Shown here in pieces: positions 6,062-9,527 of a stretch of 9,527 nt of DNA (position 1 is its first letter; each line of letters begins with the position of its first letter). The notes under the pieces were generated by a model. That model saw only the letters and a list, made by a program, of their open reading frames with translations. It made no database searches and was not told the DNA's origin. The DNA is taken from contig JAYTOY010000015.1 in the NCBI GenBank assembly GCA_043747555.1, positions 1 through 9,527 of the forward strand, written 5' to 3'. This DNA is from JAYWDA01 sp043747555 (GTDB lineage: Bacteria; Bdellovibrionota; Bdellovibrionia; Bdellovibrionales; Bdellovibrionaceae). The translations under genes and the position numbers were made by a program.

Positions 6062-6428
6062 ACAGTACTTCTGGAGCCAAAGAAACAATTTTCACAAACT
6101 GTTTTGCTCTGAGCTCACGAGCCACGGGACCAAAAATACGGGTACCGATGGGTTCTTTTGCAGCGTTGATTAAAACCGCTGAGTTATCATCAAATCTAAT
6201 ATACGAACCATCTGGACGACGCAATTTGTGAACGGTACGAACAACGACCGCCTTAGCCACGTCACCTTTTTTTACTTTTGCATTCGGAAGTGCTTCTTTG
6301 ATTGAAACGATAATAATATCGCCGATCGAAGCAAATCTTCGTTTAGAGCCACCAAGAACTTTGATGCACATAACTTCTTTTGCACCAGAGTTATCAGCCA
6401 CATTGAGTCGAGTCTGCATTTGAATCAT
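6060..6428 (-). CDS. rplN: 50S ribosomal protein L14 (uL14)
   Basis: This is a 122-residue protein, full length for the family. It begins MIQMQTRLNVADNSGAKEVM and ends with VKIVSLAPEVL. L14 forms a bridge to 16S rRNA at the subunit interface and is the binding site of the silencing factor RsfS. The signature GDIIIVSIKEALPNAKVKKG is near residues 37-56, and RIFGPVARELR near 97-107. The ATG at 6428 gives the canonical MIQMQ start, with GAGGG four bases upstream. The unusual point is downstream: the TGA stop at 6060-6062 is followed after 10 nt by L5, not by the expected L24 gene. L14 itself is not truncated. Confidence 0.97.
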   Translation of the reverse strand: MIQMQTRLNVADNSGAKEVMCIKVLGGSKRRFASIGDIIIVSIKEALPNAKVKKGDVAKAVVVRTVHKLRRPDGSYIRFDDNSAVLINAAKEPIGTRIFGPVARELRAKQFVKIVSLAPEVL

Positions 6429-6439
6429 AGCACCCTCAC

Positions 6440-6712
6440 CTAGGCCTTAGCCGCTTCAACAACTTCGCCCAGAGCCCAACGTTTTGTCTTGCTCAATGGA
6501 CGAGTTTCATAAATTTTTACTTTATCACCAGTTTTAGCCACATTCTTTTCATCATGGGCCTTAAAAACAGATGATCGACGAAGATATTTTCCGTATTTCG
6601 CATGGCGAACCATACGATAAACTAAAACGGAAATGGTTTTATCCATTTTGTCGCTGACCACTTCGCCAACAACTTCAATTTTTCTTCCTCGGCCTTTTTC
6701 TTGCGTTTCCAT
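6440..6712 (-). CDS. rpsQ: 30S ribosomal protein S17 (uS17)
   Basis: This 90-residue protein is typical in length. It carries the OB-fold signature of S17: GEVVSDKMDKTISVLVYR (about 16-33), KYGKYLRRSSVFKAHDE (about 39-55), and GDKVKIYETRPLSKTKRW (about 62-79). S17 is a primary 16S rRNA-binding protein of the 30S body. The ATG is preceded by AGGTAAGG, and the gap from L29 is 9 nt. The N-terminus METQEKGRGRK is a short basic extension as in many bacteria. In E. coli S17 ends the S10 operon and L14 starts the spc operon. Here only 11 nt separate S17 from L14, with no room for a terminator plus promoter, so the two units appear fused. Confidence 0.97.
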   Translation of the reverse strand: METQEKGRGRKIEVVGEVVSDKMDKTISVLVYRMVRHAKYGKYLRRSSVFKAHDEKNVAKTGDKVKIYETRPLSKTKRWALGEVVEAAKA

Positions 6713-6721
6713 ACCTTACCT

Positions 6722-6913
6722 CTACCGAACGATCTGCTTAATAATCGCTGTGTTAATTCGAGCAATGTCTTTACGAAGATTGCGGATTTCAATCGGGTTA
6801 CCAAGTTGTCCCATTGAGTTTTTAATCTTAGCTTCGAAAAGCTCTTGGCTAAGATTAGCTCTCTTCTTTTTTAATTCTGCGACGGATAAATCTTTTATTT
6901 CAGTAAATTTCAT
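6722..6913 (-). CDS. rpmC: 50S ribosomal protein L29 (uL29)
   Basis: This is a 63-residue protein, the same length as E. coli L29. It begins MKFTEIKDLSVAELKKK and continues with LSQELFEAKIKNSMGQLGNP, the family signature. The region before RNLRKDIARINT forms a two-helix antiparallel hairpin. L29 sits next to L23 at the tunnel exit and takes part in the platform for nascent-chain factors. The ATG lies 2 nt after the L16 stop, with GGGAG five bases upstream. The protein is highly charged and helical with no cysteines. Its place between L16 and S17 is the normal S10-operon order. Confidence 0.97.
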   Translation of the reverse strand: MKFTEIKDLSVAELKKKRANLSQELFEAKIKNSMGQLGNPIEIRNLRKDIARINTAIIKQIVR

Positions 6914-6915
6914 AA

Positions 6916-7323
6916 CTACTCCCGAACCAAGAAACGAGTCTTAAATGGCAGCTTATGAGCCGCACGAGTGAAAGCTTCTAAAGCTTGTTCGCGGGTCACA
7001 CCATTCATTTCAAAAAGAATTCTTCCTGGCAATACACGGGCGACCCAAAATTCTGGATTACCCTTACCGCTACCCATACGAGTCTCAGCTGGTTTTTTTG
7101 TTACTGGCGTATCTGGATAAACTCGAACCCAAATTTTACCACCACGTTTAATACTTCTTGAAATCGCAATACGACCTGCTTCTAATTGACGAGCAGTCAA
7201 ACGACCCTCTTCAATAGCTTGCAAGGCGAATTCGCCAAAATCTAAATTACTTCCCCGACGAGCAAAACCTGTTGCTCGGCCGACGAATTGTTTTCTGTGC
7301 TTTACGCGCTTAGGACTTAACAC
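6916..7323 (-). CDS. rplP: 50S ribosomal protein L16 (uL16)
   Basis: This 135-residue protein begins MLSPKRVKHRKQFVGRATGF, against 136 residues in E. coli. L16 stabilises the A-site tRNA and the peptidyl transferase centre and is a late-assembling 50S protein. The conserved segment KKPAETRMGSGKGNPEFWVA (about 71-90) contains the Arg that a hydroxylase modifies in E. coli. I chose the GTG at 7321-7323 over an upstream TTG at 7338. GTG gives the canonical N-terminus and lies six bases after GAGGAGG, whereas the TTG is itself inside that Shine-Dalgarno region. With this start the gene begins 14 nt inside the end of S3 in another frame, an arrangement that favours translational coupling. The TAG stop lies 2 nt before L29. 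Confidence 0.97.
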   Translation of the reverse strand: MLSPKRVKHRKQFVGRATGFARRGSNLDFGEFALQAIEEGRLTARQLEAGRIAISRSIKRGGKIWVRVYPDTPVTKKPAETRMGSGKGNPEFWVARVLPGRILFEMNGVTREQALEAFTRAAHKLPFKTRFLVRE

Positions 7324-7978
7324 GGCCAGCCTCCTCAACCTCGCGGGCAGACATTACATCGCCTTTGTAGATCCATACTTTCAAACCGATAATTCCATAA
7401 GCAGTTTGAGCTTCTGCAGTCCCGTAGTCGATATCAGCGCGAAGAGTATGCAATGGAACACTCTTTTCATTGTACCACTCAGAACGAGCAATCTCAGCTC
7501 CATCTAATCGGCCAGAGACGCGAACTTTAATCCCGCGAACTCCACCCTTGATCGCAGCAGCAATCGCTTTTTTCAAAGCACGACGCCAAGAGATCCGTTT
7601 TTCTAACTGCATGGCAATACTTTCAGCGACAAGCTGAGCATCCATGTCTGGCTTACGAACTTCCTGAATGCTCAAGAAAACTTCGTTTGTCGGAGCTTGC
7701 TTTTGAACGTCCGCTTTCAGAGCGTCAATGCCAGTTCCTTTTTTACCAATCACAACACCAGGACGAGCTGTTGAAATAATCACTTTCACTTTTTTGTGAG
7801 CGCGTTCGATCTCAATCTTAGCAACACCTGCGTGCTTTAATTTGTCTTTCAAATATTTACGCAACTTAATATCTTCATGCAAATTATCGAAGTACTGCTG
7901 ACCTTTAGCATACCAACGAGAATCCCATGTTCTGATCACTCCAACCCTGAAGCCAACCGGATTTACTTTTTGTCCCAC
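7310..7978 (-). CDS. rpsC: 30S ribosomal protein S3 (uS3)
   Basis: This is a 222-residue protein that begins MGQKVNPVGFRVGVIRTWDS, the classic S3 N-terminus. S3 forms part of the mRNA entry channel, where with S4 and S5 it helps unwind mRNA, and it is in the head of the 30S subunit. A type II KH domain covers roughly residues 38-106 with the GXXG loop GKKG at about 78-81. The C-terminal domain has the basic segment KRISWRRALKKAIAAAIKGG, whose arginines face mRNA, then the conserved RVSGRLDGAEIARSEWYNEK. The protein is slightly shorter than E. coli S3 (233 residues) because the tail is short. The start is GTG, supported by GAGGAGAG in the L22 end. The 3' end overlaps L16 by 14 nt. Confidence 0.97.
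   Translation of the reverse strand: MGQKVNPVGFRVGVIRTWDSRWYAKGQQYFDNLHEDIKLRKYLKDKLKHAGVAKIEIERAHKKVKVIISTARPGVVIGKKGTGIDALKADVQKQAPTNEVFLSIQEVRKPDMDAQLVAESIAMQLEKRISWRRALKKAIAAAIKGGVRGIKVRVSGRLDGAEIARSEWYNEKSVPLHTLRADIDYGTAEAQTAYGIIGLKVWIYKGDVMSAREVEEAGRVKS
7330..7336 (-). promoter_or_regulatory. Shine-Dalgarno deciding the L16 start
   Basis: On the minus strand this reads GAGGAGG, a near-perfect anti-16S match. It sits inside the final S3 codons, six bases before the GTG at 7321-7323. It is the main reason for choosing GTG rather than the TTG at 7338 as the L16 start. Confidence 0.8.
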
Positions 7979-7980
7979 GC

Positions 7981-8313
7981 TTATCTCTCCTCGAGTACGA
8001 CGTTGATGTGGCTGGTCTGTTTCTTGACACCGAACGCACGACCTTGAGCGCGAGGGCGGAAACGTTTCAACACTGGACCCTTATCCACATAAATTGTTTT
8101 TACAAACAACTTGTCGATATCCATAGTTTTTTTGAATTCAGCATTTGCAACGGCTGATTCAATAATTTTCTTAATCATCTCTGCTGACTTCTTGTTAAGA
8201 AAAGTCAGAGTCTTAATGGCGTCACTCACATCTTTGCCGCGGACTAGATCCGCTACAAGACGGGCTTTCTGGGCTCCGACTCTGGCATATTTGAGACTTG
8301 CTACTGCTTCCAT
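7981..8313 (-). CDS. rplV: 50S ribosomal protein L22 (uL22)
   Basis: This 110-residue protein has the usual family length. L22 contacts all six domains of 23S rRNA, and its long beta-hairpin lines the narrow part of the peptide exit tunnel. The globular part includes the RNA-binding stretch KARLVADLVRGKDV near residues 17-30 and a helix with KKIIESAVANAEF near 47-59. The C-terminal hairpin contains GPVLKRFRPRAQGRAFGVKK (about 77-96), then TSHINVVLEER. This is the loop where macrolide-resistance changes occur in other bacteria, and no obvious deletion or duplication is seen here. The start is ATG with AGAGG-type purines just upstream, after the S19 stop. The last codons (GAGGAGAGA) supply the Shine-Dalgarno for the S3 GTG start, two bases after the stop. 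Confidence 0.97.
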   Translation of the reverse strand: MEAVASLKYARVGAQKARLVADLVRGKDVSDAIKTLTFLNKKSAEMIKKIIESAVANAEFKKTMDIDKLFVKTIYVDKGPVLKRFRPRAQGRAFGVKKQTSHINVVLEER

Positions 8314-8323
8314 CTCTTACCTC

Positions 8324-8623
8324 TTACTTCTTAGCGGCCGCTGGAGCTGCTGGGGCCGAAGCCTTTTTCTCTGCGTGACCATGAAATGTTCTTGTCGGAG
8401 CAAACTCACCTAATTTGTGACCAATCATATTTTCAGTCACATAAACAGGAACTGGCTTTCGTCCGTTATGAACAGCGAAAGTAAGCCCTACGAAATCAGG
8501 CGTAATAGTTGAACGTCGTGACCATGTTTTGATCACTTTTTTATCATTTTTCTCGAGGGCCGTTTCGACTTTTTTCACCAGATGATGATCGATAAACGGG
8601 CCTTTTTTAACTGACCTTGCCAC
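8324..8623 (-). CDS. rpsS: 30S ribosomal protein S19 (uS19)
   Basis: This 99-residue protein begins MARSVKKGPFIDHHLVKK and carries the family signature GHKLGEFAPTRTFHGHAEKK near residues 69-88. S19 sits in the head of the small subunit, pairs with S13, and contacts the A-site finger and L5 bridges. The start is GTG, with AGGAG six bases upstream formed by the L2 stop region. The rRNA-binding core is standard in length, but after HAEKK there is an extra tail ASAPAAPAAAKK, rich in Ala and Pro. It makes the protein about seven residues longer than the 92-residue E. coli S19. The tail is low complexity and probably flexible. The gap to L22 is 10 nt. Confidence 0.97.
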   Translation of the reverse strand: MARSVKKGPFIDHHLVKKVETALEKNDKKVIKTWSRRSTITPDFVGLTFAVHNGRKPVPVYVTENMIGHKLGEFAPTRTFHGHAEKKASAPAAPAAAKK

Positions 8624-8632
8624 TGTTCACTC

Positions 8633-9451
8633 CTACTTACGACGCTTGATAATGCTAGAGTCTGTACGTTTATTATTTCTTGTTTTAAAGCCCTTGCATG
8701 GTTGTCCCCAAGGCGTAACAGGGTGATGACCCTTACCAACACCCTCACCACCACCCAAAGGATGGTCGACGGGATTCATATGCATACCACGAACTGATGG
8801 ACGAATACCTCTCCAACGAGAACGACCGGCTTTACCTAAGTTAATATTTTCATTATCTGTGTTACCCACCTGGCCAATTGAAGCCCTGCAGACTGATAAA
8901 ACTTTTTTCACTTCACCCGATGGCATACGTACTTGGCAATATTGAGCGTCCTTAGAAACAAGAACAGCTGCAGCACCAGCACCACGAGCACATTGAGCCC
9001 CTTTTCCAGGACGCAATTCAACATTGTGAATTGTTGTTCCCATAGGAATCGCCGCCAAAGAAAGTGAATTTCCAGGCTTAATATCAGCTTTATCGCTGGA
9101 GACGACAGAGTCTCCAACATTCAAACCGATAGGAGCCAAGATGTAGGCCTTAACGCCATCAATGTAAGAAATTAAAGCGATTCGGCAAGTTCGGTTCGGA
9201 TCGTACTCGATCGCGATCACTTTTGCCGATACTTCTAATTTTGTACGCTTGAAATCAACTAAACGGTAGCGACGCTTATGTCGTCCACCGATATGTCTCA
9301 TCGTGATCGCACCCGTGTTGTTACGAGCGGATGAACGAATCAGAGAAGTCGTTAATGACTTTTCAGGAGTCGTTTTAGTGACCTCTGAGAAATCAAAACC
9401 CGTCATTCCGCGACGGCCATCTGAACGTGGGTTAAATGTTCTAATCCCCAT
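8633..9451 (-). CDS. rplB: 50S ribosomal protein L2 (uL2)
   Basis: This is a 272-residue protein, close to the usual 273 or so. It begins MGIRTFNPRSDGRRGMTGFD and ends with the basic tail KRTDSSIIKRRK. L2 binds 23S rRNA near the peptidyl transferase centre and helps subunit association. The N-terminal half (about 40-125) is the OB-fold region and the C-terminal half (about 126-200) the SH3-like barrel. The catalytic-centre loop around residues 225-250 reads MNPVDHPLGGGEG, then HHPVTPWG. The key His (H229 in E. coli mature numbering) is kept, but the second His of DHPHGGG is Leu. I chose the ATG at 9451 over an in-frame start at 9475. It gives the canonical N-terminus, has GAGGGAG six bases upstream, and avoids overlapping L23. 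The stop TAG forms part of the S19 Shine-Dalgarno (TAGGAG). Confidence 0.97.
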   Translation of the reverse strand: MGIRTFNPRSDGRRGMTGFDFSEVTKTTPEKSLTTSLIRSSARNNTGAITMRHIGGRHKRRYRLVDFKRTKLEVSAKVIAIEYDPNRTCRIALISYIDGVKAYILAPIGLNVGDSVVSSDKADIKPGNSLSLAAIPMGTTIHNVELRPGKGAQCARGAGAAAVLVSKDAQYCQVRMPSGEVKKVLSVCRASIGQVGNTDNENINLGKAGRSRWRGIRPSVRGMHMNPVDHPLGGGEGVGKGHHPVTPWGQPCKGFKTRNNKRTDSSIIKRRK

Positions 9452-9452
9452 T

Positions 9453-9527
9453 TTACACTCCCTCAAATAAGGCAATCTTCTCGCCAGCTTTAAGAGTTAC
9501 AAGAGCTTTTTTCCAATAAGGAGCTTT
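9453..9527 (-). CDS. rplW: 50S ribosomal protein L23 (uL23), C-terminal fragment
   Basis: Only the last 24 codons and a TAA stop are in the window; the rest lies beyond the right edge. The visible peptide begins KAPYWKKALVTL and ends KIALFEGV. This matches the usual L23 C-terminus, a basic strand with a Trp/aromatic-Lys-Lys-Ala pattern followed by a hydrophobic end. L23 binds domain III of 23S rRNA beside the peptide tunnel exit and is the docking site for trigger factor and SRP; that role is family knowledge. The stop lies 1 nt before the L2 start, and the L2 Shine-Dalgarno sits inside these last codons, so the two genes are probably translationally coupled. The assignment rests on a short stretch plus the conserved L23-L2 order. 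Confidence 0.88.
   Translation of the reverse strand, partial: KAPYWKKALVTLKAGEKIALFEGV

Noticed and set aside
6050..6088. A 13-codon N-terminal extension of L5 into L14
   Set aside because: The added residues do not resemble L5. The GTG at 6049 gives the normal length and has a well-placed Shine-Dalgarno. The extension is also far too short to be a remnant of L24.
6633..6944. A 103-codon plus-strand frame spanning S17, L29 and the L16 end, with hydrophobic stretches
   Set aside because: The hydrophobic look comes from reverse-complementing Lys/Glu-rich codons. The three genes it crosses are certain on the minus strand.
8111..8413. A 100-codon plus-strand frame antisense to L22 and S19
   Set aside because: It overlaps two well-supported genes, with no ribosome binding site or family resemblance.
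9452..9475. An eight-codon N-terminal extension of L2
   Set aside because: It would overlap L23 and add non-conserved residues. The ATG at 9451 has GAGGGAG at the right distance and gives the canonical MGIRTFNP start.

Overview
The window is a single-direction block of translation genes, all on the minus strand. It runs through the end of an S10-type operon, a complete spc-type operon and the start of an alpha-type operon. In transcription order (high to low coordinate) it reads: L23 (3' end only), L2, S19, L22, S3, L16, L29, S17, L14, L5, S14, S8, L6, L18, S5, L30, L15, SecY, adenylate kinase, L36, S13, S11 (5' end only). That is 22 genes, 20 of them complete. Almost every gap is 1 to 14 nt, and two pairs overlap (S3/L16 and SecY/Adk). 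Most starts have a purine-rich Shine-Dalgarno sequence, often inside the end of the previous gene. No rho-independent terminator, mobile element, tRNA or CRISPR is visible, so long polycistronic transcription is the simplest reading.

The order is the conserved bacterial one, with one clear exception. The L24 gene (rplX), normally between L14 and L5, is absent. The L14 stop and the L5 start are only 10 nt apart, and both neighbours are full length. The map and infA genes, which in some bacteria sit between adk and rpmJ, are also absent. A 101-nt spacer lies there instead and is the largest non-coding gap.

The organism is a bacterium with moderately AT-rich DNA. The bacterial-type proteins, the long zinc-free S14, the zinc-type L36 and the secY-adk-rpmJ arrangement fit a Gram-negative from the Bdellovibrionota or former deltaproteobacteria. 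This placement is a tentative impression from the protein sequences, not a demonstrated fact. Six GTG starts and one TTG start among 21 visible starts show frequent non-ATG initiation.

Functionally the genes supply large- and small-subunit ribosomal proteins, the core channel of the Sec translocon, and the enzyme that balances adenine nucleotides. Several normally near-invariant motifs are altered: the SecY GIGNG motif has one extra residue, L2 has DHPLGGG for DHPHGGG, L5 has ISVCSSEA where NMGVGEA is usual, and S11 has FGNV where FNNT is usual. With the missing L24 these are the most interesting features of an otherwise ordinary housekeeping region.
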